From: Candidatus Promineofilum glycogenicum
GTDB taxonomy: Bacteria; Chloroflexota; Anaerolineae; Promineifilales; Promineifilaceae
Assembly: GCA_016707605.1 (NCBI GenBank)
Contig: JADJHJ010000006.1
Coordinates: 186,001 to 250,000 of the forward strand
Direction of reading: 5' to 3'
DNA: 64,000 nucleotides
Under the pieces are notes generated by a model. The model was not told the origin of the DNA and ran no database searches. It was given only the letters and a program-made list of their open reading frames with translations. Below, piece by piece: positions 16,874 through 25,720 of this stretch; within the stretch, counting starts at the first letter, position 1; each line of letters begins with the position of its first letter. The translations under genes were made by a program, and so were the position numbers.

Positions 16874-17950
16874 TCATGCTTTCTTCTCCGCCAGGCGCTC
16901 GCCAATGATGCCCTGGGGGCGGAAGATGAGGACGAGCACGAGGAGCAGGAAGGCGGTCACGTCTTTGAGTTGGTGCGCGCCGGGCGCGCCGAGGCCCTCC
17001 AAAATGAGCGGCGGGCCGACGGCTTCGATGACGCCCAGGAAGAAGCCGCCCAGGGCCGCGCCGGGGATGCTGCCGATGCCGCCCAGCACGGCGGCGGTGA
17101 AGGCCTTGATGCCCGGCACGAAGCCCATCGAGAAGATGACCTGCTTGAACACCAACCCCCACAGCACGGCGGCGATGCCGGCCATCATCGCCCCGATGGC
17201 GAAGGTGGTGGCGATGGCCCGGTCGACGTCGATGCCCATCAACGCCGCCACGTCCTTGTCCTCGGCCACGGCGCGGATCGACTTGCCCGTCTTGGTCTTC
17301 TGGACGAACAGATAAAGGCCAATGAGGGCCAGAATCGAGACGATGATGACGATAAGGCGCACTTTCAGGAAGTCGAGGCCGAAGACGTTGACCCGCCCCT
17401 CCAGAATAGTCGGCACGGGGAACGCCTTGACCGCCGAGCCGAACAGGCCGCGGAAGATGTATTGCCAGAAGAAGGACGCACCGATGGCCGTGATGAGCGG
17501 CACGAGGCGCGGCGCGCGGCGCAGCGGCCGGTAGGCGATCCGCTCTGTCAGCAGCGAGACGCCCATCGAGGTCAGCACCGCGGCCACCGTCACCAGGACA
17601 AGGTAGAGAATCGGCTGCTCGTTGATGAAGCCACTGGCGGCCAACGTGCTGGCGATGAGGTAGGTGGAGGCCATCGCCCCGGACATGAAGAACTCGCCGT
17701 GGGCGAAGTTGATCATGAACAGGACGCCGTAGACCATCGTATAGCCCAAGGCGATGAGCGCGTAGAGGCCTCCCTGCGACAGCCCGGAGATGAAGAAGTC
17801 GATCCAGTCGCTGCTGTCGTAGGTCGTGCCCGCGCCGAAGAACAGCTTACGGGTGATGCCGATGACGACTCCCAGAATGATGACGACGCGAAAGACCCAC
17901 AACCAGACGTCAATCCAGTCGATGTCCCTGAGGCGTTGCGACAGTGTCAT
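16874..17950 (-). CDS. livH: Branched-chain-type amino-acid ABC permease LivH
   Basis: 358 residues with about eight TM helices. Family segments include GLSQGGLYALIALGYTMVYG near residue 54-73, the INFAHGEFFM motif and GLVFKQVIFSMGFVPGIKAF. A cytoplasmic N-terminal 20 residues precedes TM1. The stop lies right beside the hairpin before livM. It pairs with LivM in the inner membrane. Confidence 0.92.
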   Translation of the reverse strand: MTLSQRLRDIDWIDVWLWVFRVVIILGVVIGITRKLFFGAGTTYDSSDWIDFFISGLSQGGLYALIALGYTMVYGVLFMINFAHGEFFMSGAMASTYLIASTLAASGFINEQPILYLVLVTVAAVLTSMGVSLLTERIAYRPLRRAPRLVPLITAIGASFFWQYIFRGLFGSAVKAFPVPTILEGRVNVFGLDFLKVRLIVIIVSILALIGLYLFVQKTKTGKSIRAVAEDKDVAALMGIDVDRAIATTFAIGAMMAGIAAVLWGLVFKQVIFSMGFVPGIKAFTAAVLGGIGSIPGAALGGFFLGVIEAVGPPLILEGLGAPGAHQLKDVTAFLLLVLVLIFRPQGIIGERLAEKKA

Positions 17951-17972
17951 ACGAGCCTCCTGTCAAAAGAAA

Positions 17973-18002
17973 ATGGGCCGGCCAGTCGCCCGGCCGGCCC
18001 AT
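17973..18002 (-). terminator. Probable attenuator between livJ and livH
   Basis: An 11-bp perfect stem ATGGGCCGGCC/GGCCGGCCCAT with an 8-nt loop. On the minus strand it is followed by a T-rich stretch (TTTTCTTTTG). It lies just after the binding-protein gene, a position where partial terminators usually make the binding protein more abundant than the permeases. Confidence 0.65.
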
Positions 18003-18014
18003 CACATCAGATCG

Positions 18015-19364
18015 TTACTCAGCGTTGCTCCACTGCGGGACGAACTCGCCATTCTCGACCTTGCTGACGGCGATGCGGGCGTCGGCGCAGTCGCCGAACT
18101 CGCTGCACGTCAGCGTGCCGGTGACGCCTTCGTAGCCGGAGGTGGCGGCGACGGCGTCGCGCAGCGCCTGGCGGCCGATGATCAGCGTGCCATCCTCACC
18201 CTGCTGGGCGACCGACTCGACGGCGTTGAGCAGGATGTTGGTCGCGTCAAAGGCGTGGGCGTGGTAGACGTTGGTCGGCTCGCTGCCGAACATCTCCTGG
18301 TACATGGGGACGAACTCTTCCGAGTAGAAAGCGTTGTCGAACGACAGGTCCGGCCCGGAGAGGTACATGCCCTCCGACGTGCCGGGCGTGGCCTCGATGA
18401 ACGACGGCGAGAAGACGCCGTCGGCCGCGGCCAGGACGGTATTCTCCAGCCCGGTGACGGTCTTGGCCGTATTGGTCAGCAGCGGGGCCAACGGCTGGAA
18501 GACGGGGTAGAAGAGGAACTCCGGCTCGGCGGCGGCGATGGAGGTCAGCAGCGGCTCGACGTTGGTCGCGTCGGCGGCCTCGGCCTCGAAGCCGACGCCC
18601 TCGCCGCCCAGGGCGATGAACGCGTCGTAGAAGGCGCTGGCCAGACCTTCGGTGTAGGGGTCGCCGTCGTGGATGGCCGCGGCCTTGGTCAGCCCCAGCT
18701 CCTCAAAGGCGAAGGTGGCCATCGCCGCGCCCTGGATCAGGTCGTTGTGGGCCGTGCGGAAGTAGCCGGGCTTCCAGGCCTGCTCCGGGTCGGTCAGGGC
18801 CGGGGAGGTGTTGGACGGAGAGATCATCAGGTAGCCCGCGTCGGACATGATGGCCGACAGGGGCACACCCGCGCCGGAGCAGCTGGTGCCGATGATGCCG
18901 ACCACTTGCGGGTTGGCGACGATCTTCGTGCCGGCGGCCTGGCCGCCTTCGGCGCTACAGCCATCGTCTTCAGCCTGCAACTCGACCGGGTGGCCGAGCA
19001 CTTCGGGCCGCATCGAGATGGCGATCTCGATGCCGCGCTGCGAGTCGGTGCCCAACTCGATGTTCGGGCCGCTGATGACCAGGGCCGAAGCGATTACGAT
19101 CGGGTCGCCGGGGGCGACGGTGACGCAGCCCATGGCGTCGGTGCATTCCATCGAACCGGCGGCTTCTTCTTCGGCCGGGGCTTCTTCTTCAGCCGGGGCT
19201 TCTTCGGTCGCGGCCTCTTCCTCAGCCGGAGCTTCTTCTTCGGTCGAAGCCTCGGTCGCTACCGCTTCCTCGACCGGAGTCTCGGTCGTGGCCCCGCCGC
19301 CGCACGCCACCAGGGCGAGGGACAGAATCAGGGCCAGTAGGGCCAGCAAAGACAGTCGTTTCAT
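18015..19364 (-). CDS. livJ: Branched-chain-type amino-acid ABC transporter binding lipoprotein
   Basis: 449 residues. Signal peptide with lipobox LVAC (Cys about 21), then a 60-residue Glu/Ala/Thr-rich linker, then a type-I periplasmic-binding fold: GDPIVIASALVISGPN start, VGIIGTSCSGAGVP hinge, LMISPSNTSPALT. It captures an amino acid or related ligand for the LivHMGF transporter. The exact ligand is unknown, and the downstream oxidase and cyclodeaminase-family genes suggest an imino or modified amino acid. It is first in the operon, with its own promoter and a roughly 190-nt leader. Confidence 0.92.
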   Translation of the reverse strand: MKRLSLLALLALILSLALVACGGGATTETPVEEAVATEASTEEEAPAEEEAATEEAPAEEEAPAEEEAAGSMECTDAMGCVTVAPGDPIVIASALVISGPNIELGTDSQRGIEIAISMRPEVLGHPVELQAEDDGCSAEGGQAAGTKIVANPQVVGIIGTSCSGAGVPLSAIMSDAGYLMISPSNTSPALTDPEQAWKPGYFRTAHNDLIQGAAMATFAFEELGLTKAAAIHDGDPYTEGLASAFYDAFIALGGEGVGFEAEAADATNVEPLLTSIAAAEPEFLFYPVFQPLAPLLTNTAKTVTGLENTVLAAADGVFSPSFIEATPGTSEGMYLSGPDLSFDNAFYSEEFVPMYQEMFGSEPTNVYHAHAFDATNILLNAVESVAQQGEDGTLIIGRQALRDAVAATSGYEGVTGTLTCSEFGDCADARIAVSKVENGEFVPQWSNAE

Positions 19365-19660
19365 CGTTCTTCTCTCCTCTATTCCTTTTTCAACGTGATG
19401 TCAAAGCGTTCGCTTTACATGCGCCGGGCGCGCGGCCCGGCTAACGGCAAATCAGCAACTTGTCGTCATGGCGTTTGACTGCCCGTCCCCGTCACCACCT
19501 CCTCGATGTCATCAGGATGCCTGCCTAACAAATAAAGCCCTGTCTCTGGGGCTATGGGGTTGGAATTCTAATGAGAGTAGGGTGAGTTGTCAAACGGGAA
19601 GTGGCGAGTGGCGGGTGATCACTCGCCACTCGCCACTCGCCACTCGCCACCCGCCACCCG
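19365..19660 (-). other. Leader and promoter region of the liv operon
   Basis: No gene is seen. Reading toward livJ it contains a promoter (19565-19593), a hairpin AGCCC...GGGCT followed by TTATTTG just inside the transcript, a second strong stem GCCGGG...CCCGGC near 19421-19441, and a GAGGAGAGAAG ribosome site. The long leader could carry regulation. No known riboswitch was recognised. Confidence 0.5.
19565..19593 (-). promoter_or_regulatory. sigma70-type promoter of livJ
   Basis: On the minus strand, TTGACA (19588-19593), an exact 17-nt spacer and TAGAAT (19565-19570). The predicted start is near 19557, about 190 nt upstream of the livJ ATG. Confidence 0.72.
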
Positions 19661-19666
19661 CTACTC
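19598..19666. repeat. Hairpin of GTGGCGA/CTCGCCA words overlapping the phoU stop
   Basis: GTGGCGAGTGGCGGGTGATC pairs with ACTCGCCACTCGCCAC words and extends to CCGCTACTC. The phoU stop TAG is formed by the last word. It directly precedes the livJ promoter, so it likely separates the two transcripts. Confidence 0.8.
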
Positions 19667-20470
19667 ATACTCTTCCATCACCTCAGTATACTGCGCCGTC
19701 ACCATGAACACGGTCCGCTCGGCCATGTTGGTCGTGCGGTCGCCGATGCGCTCCAGGTTGTGGGCGATCCATAGCAGATAGGTGGGAATCTCGACCACGC
19801 TCTCCCGGCTCAACTCGGCCATCGCTTCGGCAAAGAACTTGCGATACTGGCGGTTGATCTTGCGGTCGCGCTTGACAATGCCCATGGCCTTGTCCGCGTC
19901 GCGCTCCATATAGGCCGCCAAGGCCCGCTCCAGCATATTGCGCGCGCGCTTGGCCATCTTCGGGATGCGCGACAGCTTCAGGCGCTTGGGCGGGGCGTCT
20001 GCATCGAGCACCATCCCATCGACACCCGGCTCCTCGTCGGCCCCATCACTCGACAGTTCATCGGATTCGGCGTTGGCCGGCTCGCTTTGCAGTTCGACCT
20101 GGGCCTCGACCAACAGCGGCGGCAGAGGCATCCCCTCCAGGCGCGTGACGATGCGGGCGATGCCGGCGGCATGGTCGCCGATACGCTCCAACTCGATAGC
20201 CATGTGCATGGCGGTGATCACCGTCCGCAGGTCGCGGGCCATCGGCTGCTGCGTGGCCAGAATGACGTAGGCGCGCTCTTCGATGTGGAAGCGCAGGCGA
20301 TTGATCTCCGCGTCGCCGGCGATCACGGCGTTGGCCTGGGCAATATCGACGGACATCAGGGCCTCGATGGCGGTGCCGATGGCGGTATCGACCATGCTGC
20401 CCATCGAGAGGATGGATTGATTCAGTTCATCCAGTTCTGAATCGAGCAGAGCGCGCTTGAGTTGGGTCAT
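19661..20470 (-). CDS. phoU: Phosphate-signalling regulator PhoU
   Basis: 269 residues with two three-helix PhoU repeats (about 1-115 and 165-265). Each has the family motif, MAIELERIGDHAAGIA in the first and HNLERIGDRTTNMAER in the second, with acidic metal-binding positions. About 45 residues rich in Glu, Asp and Ser separate the repeats, longer than usual. PhoU normally restrains the PhoR-PhoB response through the Pst transporter. No pst or pho genes lie nearby. It is last of a three-gene run with the MBL and NERD-like genes. Confidence 0.9.
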   Translation of the reverse strand: MTQLKRALLDSELDELNQSILSMGSMVDTAIGTAIEALMSVDIAQANAVIAGDAEINRLRFHIEERAYVILATQQPMARDLRTVITAMHMAIELERIGDHAAGIARIVTRLEGMPLPPLLVEAQVELQSEPANAESDELSSDGADEEPGVDGMVLDADAPPKRLKLSRIPKMAKRARNMLERALAAYMERDADKAMGIVKRDRKINRQYRKFFAEAMAELSRESVVEIPTYLLWIAHNLERIGDRTTNMAERTVFMVTAQYTEVMEEYE

Positions 20471-20484
20471 AGTTCCCTCTGGTT

Positions 20485-21189
20485 TTAGCCCGGCAGTCGG
20501 GCGAGCAGGTCGGCGATCATGGCCGGGTTATCGACCAGCGGCGCGCCGTGGCCGCAGGCAATGACCACCGGCGACAGTTGTAGCAGCCGCGCGGCGGTGT
20601 GTTCGGCCGCCGCCCGGTCGGCGGTAATGCGCGGCGGCGTGGTCTGGAGCCGGCCGTCGCGTGTGTTTAAGGCGTCGCCGGCGAACAGGACACCCGCTGT
20701 CGGGCTATAGAGCGCGTGCTGCTCCAGGGTGTGGCCCGGCGCGGCCAACACGCGCAACCCGCCCAGCACCGGCAACGCGTCACCTTCGCTCATCGGCCGT
20801 AGGGCCGCGCGATCAACGGCCTTGTAGCGCACGAAGTGATCGAGGATGAACTGCACCGGCGGCGGCATGTGGCGCGGCGAGCGCCCCTCGGCCAGCAGGG
20901 CCGCCGTCGCCGCCCCGGCGTAGACCGTCGCCCCGGAGCGGGCCTGAAGCGCCGCGGCGCTGCCGGCGTGATCCATGTCGGCGTGGGTGATGATAATGCG
21001 CTTCAGGTCGCCCGGCTGCCCGCCGAACTCGGCCAACCGGGCGAAGATCAGGTCGGCCTTGCCCGGCATGGCGGCGTCAATGAGCGTGAAGCCGTCGCCG
21101 TCGCGGCACAGGTAGACGTTGACGCTGCCGGTGTCGATCCACAGCACGTCGCCCCACGAAGGCGAAGTGGCGTTACTCGGCGTCGGCAT
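20485..21189 (-). CDS. Metallo-beta-lactamase-fold hydrolase
   Basis: 234 residues. Metal motif HADMDH at 69-74, with Asp where the classical second His stands (a common variant). Then APGHTLEQHALY, FAGDALN and ACGHGAPL supply the remaining His and Asp ligands. This is a glyoxalase-II-like cytoplasmic hydrolase of unknown substrate. Its start region overlaps the end of the NERD-like gene by 17 bases, and it lies 14 nt before phoU. Confidence 0.85.
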   Translation of the reverse strand: MPTPSNATSPSWGDVLWIDTGSVNVYLCRDGDGFTLIDAAMPGKADLIFARLAEFGGQPGDLKRIIITHADMDHAGSAAALQARSGATVYAGAATAALLAEGRSPRHMPPPVQFILDHFVRYKAVDRAALRPMSEGDALPVLGGLRVLAAPGHTLEQHALYSPTAGVLFAGDALNTRDGRLQTTPPRITADRAAAEHTAARLLQLSPVVIACGHGAPLVDNPAMIADLLARLPG

Positions 21190-21913
21190 TGACCGTCTCT
21201 TCGATGAGATGGGCGGCCTTGGCGTCGAACGCGGCGCGCAGGGCGTCGTAGTCGGCCTTGGGCAGCGGCTTCAGCGCCTGCGTCTGCTGGCGCAACACGG
21301 CCGACAGCTTGGCGGCGTGGGTGGCCGGGATGCGCGACTCCTTCACGTCGAGGTTGTCGAGGTTCGGCGTGGTGAAGACGATGACCGGCAGCACGGGCAC
21401 GTCGGCCGCGTTGGGGGCGGCCTCCCTGATCATCGCCACCATCTTGGCCGCCTGGGCCTCAGCCTCGCGCGTCGGATTGCCCAGCCCCTCGCGGCCAAAG
21501 AAGCGCCTCATGCCGATGCCGCCCTGCGTCCAGTGGTCGCCCTTGGCGGTGATTCGGCCACCCTGATACTTGGCCACCAGCACGACGACGCCGACCGGCA
21601 GCAGCAGCACGTGGGACGCGGGCAGCAGGTAGTGGTAGAGGCGGCCGTCCTTGCGGGCGAACTTGCCGGCGGCCTTGTCGAGTACCTGATCCAGCCGCGG
21701 CCGGCGCAAGTAGCGGTGCGACAGGTAGAGGCCCACTTGCGACAGGCCGAAGCCGACGACCAGCGCCACTAATTGATAGAGGAAGAGGTAGGGGTTCTCG
21801 CCCAGGAAGATGAACAACAACCCCGCCACCAGCGCCAATAACCCGACCAGGCTGACAATTTGCCCGATGCGGGCCAGTTGAGCAATTCGTTTTTCGTCAC
21901 GTAGAACGATCAT
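21173..21913 (-). CDS. Membrane protein with NERD-like domain
   Basis: 246 residues. Two TM helices near 20-40 and 45-65, then a soluble domain with LLPVGVVVLVAKYQGGRITAK, which resembles the core of nuclease-related NERD domains. The acidic residue usually present before the Lys is replaced by Ala (LVAK), so nuclease activity is doubtful. The C-terminal 90 residues are helical and charged. Function unknown. It begins the NERD-MBL-phoU run. Confidence 0.65.
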   Translation of the reverse strand: MIVLRDEKRIAQLARIGQIVSLVGLLALVAGLLFIFLGENPYLFLYQLVALVVGFGLSQVGLYLSHRYLRRPRLDQVLDKAAGKFARKDGRLYHYLLPASHVLLLPVGVVVLVAKYQGGRITAKGDHWTQGGIGMRRFFGREGLGNPTREAEAQAAKMVAMIREAAPNAADVPVLPVIVFTTPNLDNLDVKESRIPATHAAKLSAVLRQQTQALKPLPKADYDALRAAFDAKAAHLIEETVNADAE

Positions 21914-21936
21914 AATGTGTGTCGTCGATGTCCTTT

Positions 21937-22012
21937 GAGCAGGGGAGCGGAGGAGCGGGGGCGCAGGGGTGATCTTTCTCCCCCGCGCCCCTGCCCCCCT
22001 GCTCCCCCGCGC
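21937..22012. repeat. Hairpin of GAGCGGGG/CCCCGCTC words after fabF
   Basis: GAGCAGGGGAGCGGAGGAGC words pair with the CTCCCCCGCGCCCCTGCC... strand up to 22012. The fabF stop TAA starts at 22013, immediately next to the element. Likely terminator. Confidence 0.78.
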
Positions 22013-23293
22013 TTACTTGCTGCCATTCCCAAACTTACCCAGCACCAGGCAAGCATTCTGCCCCCCCAGGCCGAAGGAGTTCTTGAGGGCCACGTGAATA
22101 TCGGCCGGGCGCGGCGCGTTGGGCACGTAGTCCAGATCGCACTCCGGGTCGGGCGTCTCGTAGTTCCACGTCGCCGGGATGAGGCCGCGGGCCAGGGCCA
22201 GGGTCGTAAAGATCGACTCAATCGTCCCCGCCCCGCCCATCGCGTGTCCCATCGACGATTTGGTACTGCTGATGGGCACTTCGTAGGCCCGCTCACCGAA
22301 CAGGCGCTTGATAGCCAGCGTCTCGGTGGCGTCGTTGACCGGCGTGCTGGTGCCGTGGGCGTTGATGTAAGAGACGTCGCCCGGCGTCAGCCCGGCATCG
22401 TCGAGCGCCCACTGCATCGCCCGAATGGCCCCCTTGGCCTCCGGGTCGGGCGCGGCCACGTGGTAAGCGTCGGACGAGGAGGCGTGGCCCAGCACTTCGC
22501 CGTGGATGCGCGCGCCGCGGGCCAGGGCCGTCTCCAGCCGTTCCAGCACGACGATGCCCGCGCCCTCGGCCAGGATGAAGCCATCGCGGTCCTTGTCGAA
22601 CGGCCGGCTGGCCCGCTCCGGCGTGTCGTTGTAGTGGGTGGACAGGGCGCGCATGGCCCCGAAGCCGGCGATGGCCGCCGGGTGGATCAGGCCCTCCACG
22701 CCGCCGGCGAACATCACGTCGGCCGCGCCGCGGCGGATGGTCTCGGCCGCCTCGCCGATGGTCTGTGTGCCCGTGGCGCAGGCGGCAACGGTGGCCCCAA
22801 TCGGCCCCGTGGCCCCGGTCATCAGGCTGACGTGATGGGAGGGCATGTTGGCCAGGAACATCGTCATGGCGAACGGGCTGACGCCCCGCGGCCCGCGTTC
22901 GCGGAAGGCGTCGAACTCCTCGAAGGCGCGCTCGATGCCGCCGACGGCCGTGCCGATATGGACGCCGGCGCGGTCGGGGTCGGCCAGGCGCTCCGGCAGC
23001 CCGGCGTCGGCCAGGGCCATGCGCGCCGCGGCCACGGTCAGTTGTGAGGCGCGCGACATGCGCCGCGCCTCCTTGAAGTCCATGTGGTCGCGGGGATTAA
23101 AGTCCTTGACCTCGCCGGCGACCTGGGTGGCGAAGGGGCTGGGGTCGAACTGGGTGATGCGGCCGATGCCGGAGACGCCGGCCAGCAGATTGGCCCAGCT
23201 CTCCTCGACCGAGTGGCCCAGCGGGCTGACCATGCCCAGGCCGGTGATGACGACGCGCGGCCGGCCGCGAGCGTCTAACAATGTTTCGTTCAT
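22013..23293 (-). CDS. fabF: Beta-ketoacyl-ACP synthase II (FabF)
   Basis: 426 residues. This cytoplasmic condensing enzyme elongates acyl-ACP with malonyl-ACP. The triad is visible: Cys in AACATGTQTIGEAA, His in INAHGTSTPVND and His in KSSMGHAMGGAG. ATG 23293 has AGGA 8 nt upstream. An open frame extends further upstream, but that stretch is repeat sequence. It lies downstream of plsX on the same strand, separated by a hairpin repeat, so acyl-chain synthesis and phospholipid supply are linked here. Confidence 0.94.
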   Translation of the reverse strand: MNETLLDARGRPRVVITGLGMVSPLGHSVEESWANLLAGVSGIGRITQFDPSPFATQVAGEVKDFNPRDHMDFKEARRMSRASQLTVAAARMALADAGLPERLADPDRAGVHIGTAVGGIERAFEEFDAFRERGPRGVSPFAMTMFLANMPSHHVSLMTGATGPIGATVAACATGTQTIGEAAETIRRGAADVMFAGGVEGLIHPAAIAGFGAMRALSTHYNDTPERASRPFDKDRDGFILAEGAGIVVLERLETALARGARIHGEVLGHASSSDAYHVAAPDPEAKGAIRAMQWALDDAGLTPGDVSYINAHGTSTPVNDATETLAIKRLFGERAYEVPISSTKSSMGHAMGGAGTIESIFTTLALARGLIPATWNYETPDPECDLDYVPNAPRPADIHVALKNSFGLGGQNACLVLGKFGNGSK

Positions 23294-23306
23294 GTCATTT
23301 CCTTTT

Positions 23307-23390
23307 AACGCAAAGACGCTAAGACGCAAAGGCGCAAAGCCCAAGAGGCTTTCTTTTCTTTGCGTCTTAGCGTCCTGGCGTCCTTGCGTT
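23307..23390. repeat. Hairpin of ACGCAAAG/CTTTGCGT words between plsX and fabF
   Basis: Left arm of GACGC and GCAAAG words (23307-23339) pairs with the right arm 23358-23390. It fills the plsX-fabF gap. The plsX stop TAA lies 6 nt beyond its edge. Confidence 0.82.
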
Positions 23391-23396
23391 GATCTC

Positions 23397-24389
23397 TTAA
23401 TTGCCCAGCCGCTCGGCGATGGCGGCGACGATGCCGCGCTCGGCGACGCGCCGCGCCTGACCGATGGCCTGGCGCATGGCGTAGGCGTTGGAGCGGCCGT
23501 GGGCAATAATCACAACCCCGTTGACGCCCAACAGTGGCGCGCCGCCGACTTCGTCGGGATCGAGTTGGGCACGCACGCGTTGGAAGGCCGGCCGGGCCAG
23601 CGCGCCGCCGATTTTGGTCAGCGTGCCGGCCATGATGTACTTGCGAATGGTGTCGGACATGTAGCCGGCCACGGCCTCGGCCGTCTTCATCATGACGTTG
23701 CCGGTGAAGCCGTCGATGACGCCCACGTCAGCCGCGCCGCGCACGAACTCCTTCGGCTCGATGTTGCCGACGTAGTTCAAGCCGCTGGCTTCCATCAGCG
23801 GGATGGTCTCCTTGATGAGATGGTTGCCCTTGCCCTCCTCCTCGCCGTTGGAGATGAGGGCAACGCGCGGCCGGGCGATGCCCAGCATCCGCTCGACGTA
23901 GACGCTGCCCATCTGGCCGAACTGGAGCAGGTACTCCGGCTTGGCATCGGCGTTGGCCCCGTTGTCGATGAGCATCGGCTTGCTCTCGATGGGGAAGACG
24001 ACGCCCAGCGCCGGGCGCAACACGCCGGGAATGCGGCCGACGCCCGTCTGCCGCAGCGTGGCCACGGCCAGGATGGCCCCGGTGTTGCCGGCGCTGACGA
24101 AGGCGTCGGCCTCGCCGGCGCGCAGCAAAGCCAGCCCCACGTGCATGGAAGAGTCGCGCTTCTCGCGCGCGGCGGCCGAAGGGGAGTCCTTCATGCCGAT
24201 GGCCTGGGTGGCGTGGCGCACCTCGATGGCCAGCCCGGCCGTGTCCTGCGCCGCCAGCGCCGCCTCGACGCGCGGCCGATCGCCCACCAGGACGATGGCG
24301 TCGCCAAACTCCCGCGCGGCCATGACCGCCCCGGCCACGTCCGGCCCGGGGTGATCATCGCTCCCCATTGCATCAACTACGATCCGCAT
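23397..24389 (-). CDS. plsX: Phosphate acyltransferase PlsX
   Basis: 330 residues. It converts acyl-ACP and phosphate to acyl-phosphate for PlsY. The N-terminus MRIVVDAMGSDDHPG is diagnostic. Further family segments are GNTGAILAVATL, VFPIESKPMLIDNGANADAK and DGFTGNVMMKTAEAV. The size is normal. A weak promoter in the upstream heptamer repeats can be proposed. fabF follows on the same strand. Confidence 0.95.
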   Translation of the reverse strand: MRIVVDAMGSDDHPGPDVAGAVMAAREFGDAIVLVGDRPRVEAALAAQDTAGLAIEVRHATQAIGMKDSPSAAAREKRDSSMHVGLALLRAGEADAFVSAGNTGAILAVATLRQTGVGRIPGVLRPALGVVFPIESKPMLIDNGANADAKPEYLLQFGQMGSVYVERMLGIARPRVALISNGEEEGKGNHLIKETIPLMEASGLNYVGNIEPKEFVRGAADVGVIDGFTGNVMMKTAEAVAGYMSDTIRKYIMAGTLTKIGGALARPAFQRVRAQLDPDEVGGAPLLGVNGVVIIAHGRSNAYAMRQAIGQARRVAERGIVAAIAERLGN

Positions 24390-24420
24390 ACCCGCCTGCC
24401 TATCATAAGGTTAGCGGGGG

Positions 24421-24449
24421 ATTTTAACACAGAAGTTGGCAGTTGTCGG
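24421..24449 (-). promoter_or_regulatory. Candidate plsX promoter with repeat-derived -35
   Basis: On the minus strand, CCGACA (24444-24449), a 17-nt spacer and TAAAAT (24421-24426). The -35 half is one copy of the heptamer repeat. The start would fall near 24414, about 25 nt before the ATG. Confidence 0.4.
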
Positions 24450-24571
24450 TTGTCAGTTGGGAGTTGACAGTTGTCAGTTGTTAGTTGGCAGTTGCCAGTG
24501 GTCGTTGGTGGTTCGTAGTTCGTCGTTCGTCGTTCGTAGTTGGCCCGTCTCCCCTGCTCCCCTGCGCTTCC
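24431..24571. repeat. Tandem heptamer array (TTGTCAG, GTTCGTA) and CCCCTGCTC words
   Basis: About ten degenerate copies of a 7-nt TTGTCAG-type word are followed by TTCGTCG/TTCGTAG words and a short CCCCTGCTCCCCTGCGC piece. The array is mostly one-sided rather than a hairpin. It lies in the gap between the M50 protease gene end and plsX. Confidence 0.8.
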
Positions 24572-24573
24572 TC

Positions 24574-25707
24574 TCAGCGCACAACGGCCACCAGCGGCAG
24601 CGGCACAAAGCACAGGAAGAACAGCGCCAGGGTGAAGAGGGCCAGGGCGCGGCGACGGGGGTCGAGCGGGGTGATGTCTTCCAGCGGCCGGGCGTGGACG
24701 CGGCCGAAGGTCAGCAGCAGGAAGATCCACAACCCCCAGGTCAGCGCCGGCGCGCCTTGCAGCCAGGAGAGAAGGACGATGAGCGCCAGACCAAAAATGA
24801 CCGGCCAGAGGAAGCGGCGCGACCGCTCGCCGAAGAGGGCGTAGGCGACGTGGCCGCCGTCGAGCTGGCCGACCGGCAGCAGGTTCAGCCCGGTGACGAA
24901 CAGCCCCACCCAGCCGGCCCAGGCGACCTGATTGAGCAGCACGTCCACACCGTTGCCAGGCAAAACGCGCTGGAAGACGGCCAATTTGGCCAGCAGGTAG
25001 AGGAGCGAGTTACCCTCGAACGTCGTGCCGGGGACGCTGGTCACCAGGTCAGACGTAGCCAGGCCGTAGAGCAGCACCGGCACGGCGAAGACCAGCCCGG
25101 CCAGCGGCCCGGCCGCGCCCACGTCGAACAGCGCCCGCCGGTTGCTGACCGGCCCGCGCAACTGGATGAACGCCCCCAGCGTGCCGAAGTAGGACCAGGG
25201 CATGGGCAGGAAGAAAGGCAGCGTCACGGGCACGTTGTGGCGGCGGGCGGCGAAGTAGTGGCCCATCTCGTGCGCGCCCAGAATGAGCAGGATGCTGAGG
25301 GCGAAGGGCCAGCCGCGCCAGATGTCGCTCAACTGCGTCATCGGCTCCAGGCCATAGGACGCGCCAACGTAGAGCGTCGAGGCGACGGTCAACAGCAGGA
25401 GAATGAGATTGATGATCCAGCGCGGGCGGTGCTGGGCGAAGACGACCGGCAGGGCCACCAGGGCGACGCGCCCGTCGGCCTCGTGATCGGTCATCGGCGT
25501 GTAGCCGTGGCGCTCAAAGCGGCGGCGCAGTTCGTCGAAGCAGTCGACCGGGTCGCGCAGGAATTGGCCGCGGAAGCGGATGTGATCCTTGGCCGGGAAG
25601 TCGAGCGTCGTATCGCTGACGGCGAACAGGTCGGCCACGTCGCGGCGCAGGGCATCGACCCGTTCATAGAGCTGCGGTTCCAGCGCCGGCGGCGAGGGGT
25701 CTAGCAT
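24574..25707 (-). CDS. Site-2-protease-like M50 membrane metalloprotease
   Basis: 377 residues. A soluble N-terminal 110 residues precede about seven TM helices. The zinc site HEMGH lies in GAHEMGHYFAARRH near residue 165. The second metal region NLLPVGQLDGGHV lies near 285. Such proteases cut membrane-bound regulators or act in envelope quality control. No PDZ domain is seen. ATG 25707 is used because an upstream extension overlaps the neighbouring small gene in another frame and is shadow sequence. Confidence 0.85.
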   Translation of the reverse strand: MLDPSPPALEPQLYERVDALRRDVADLFAVSDTTLDFPAKDHIRFRGQFLRDPVDCFDELRRRFERHGYTPMTDHEADGRVALVALPVVFAQHRPRWIINLILLLLTVASTLYVGASYGLEPMTQLSDIWRGWPFALSILLILGAHEMGHYFAARRHNVPVTLPFFLPMPWSYFGTLGAFIQLRGPVSNRRALFDVGAAGPLAGLVFAVPVLLYGLATSDLVTSVPGTTFEGNSLLYLLAKLAVFQRVLPGNGVDVLLNQVAWAGWVGLFVTGLNLLPVGQLDGGHVAYALFGERSRRFLWPVIFGLALIVLLSWLQGAPALTWGLWIFLLLTFGRVHARPLEDITPLDPRRRALALFTLALFFLCFVPLPLVAVVR

Positions 25708-25720
25708 ACGGAAGTCGAAC

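Noticed and set aside
24431..24571. Possible iteron-type origin of replication
   Set aside because: The heptamers are degenerate, and no DnaA boxes, AT-rich region or rep gene accompany them.
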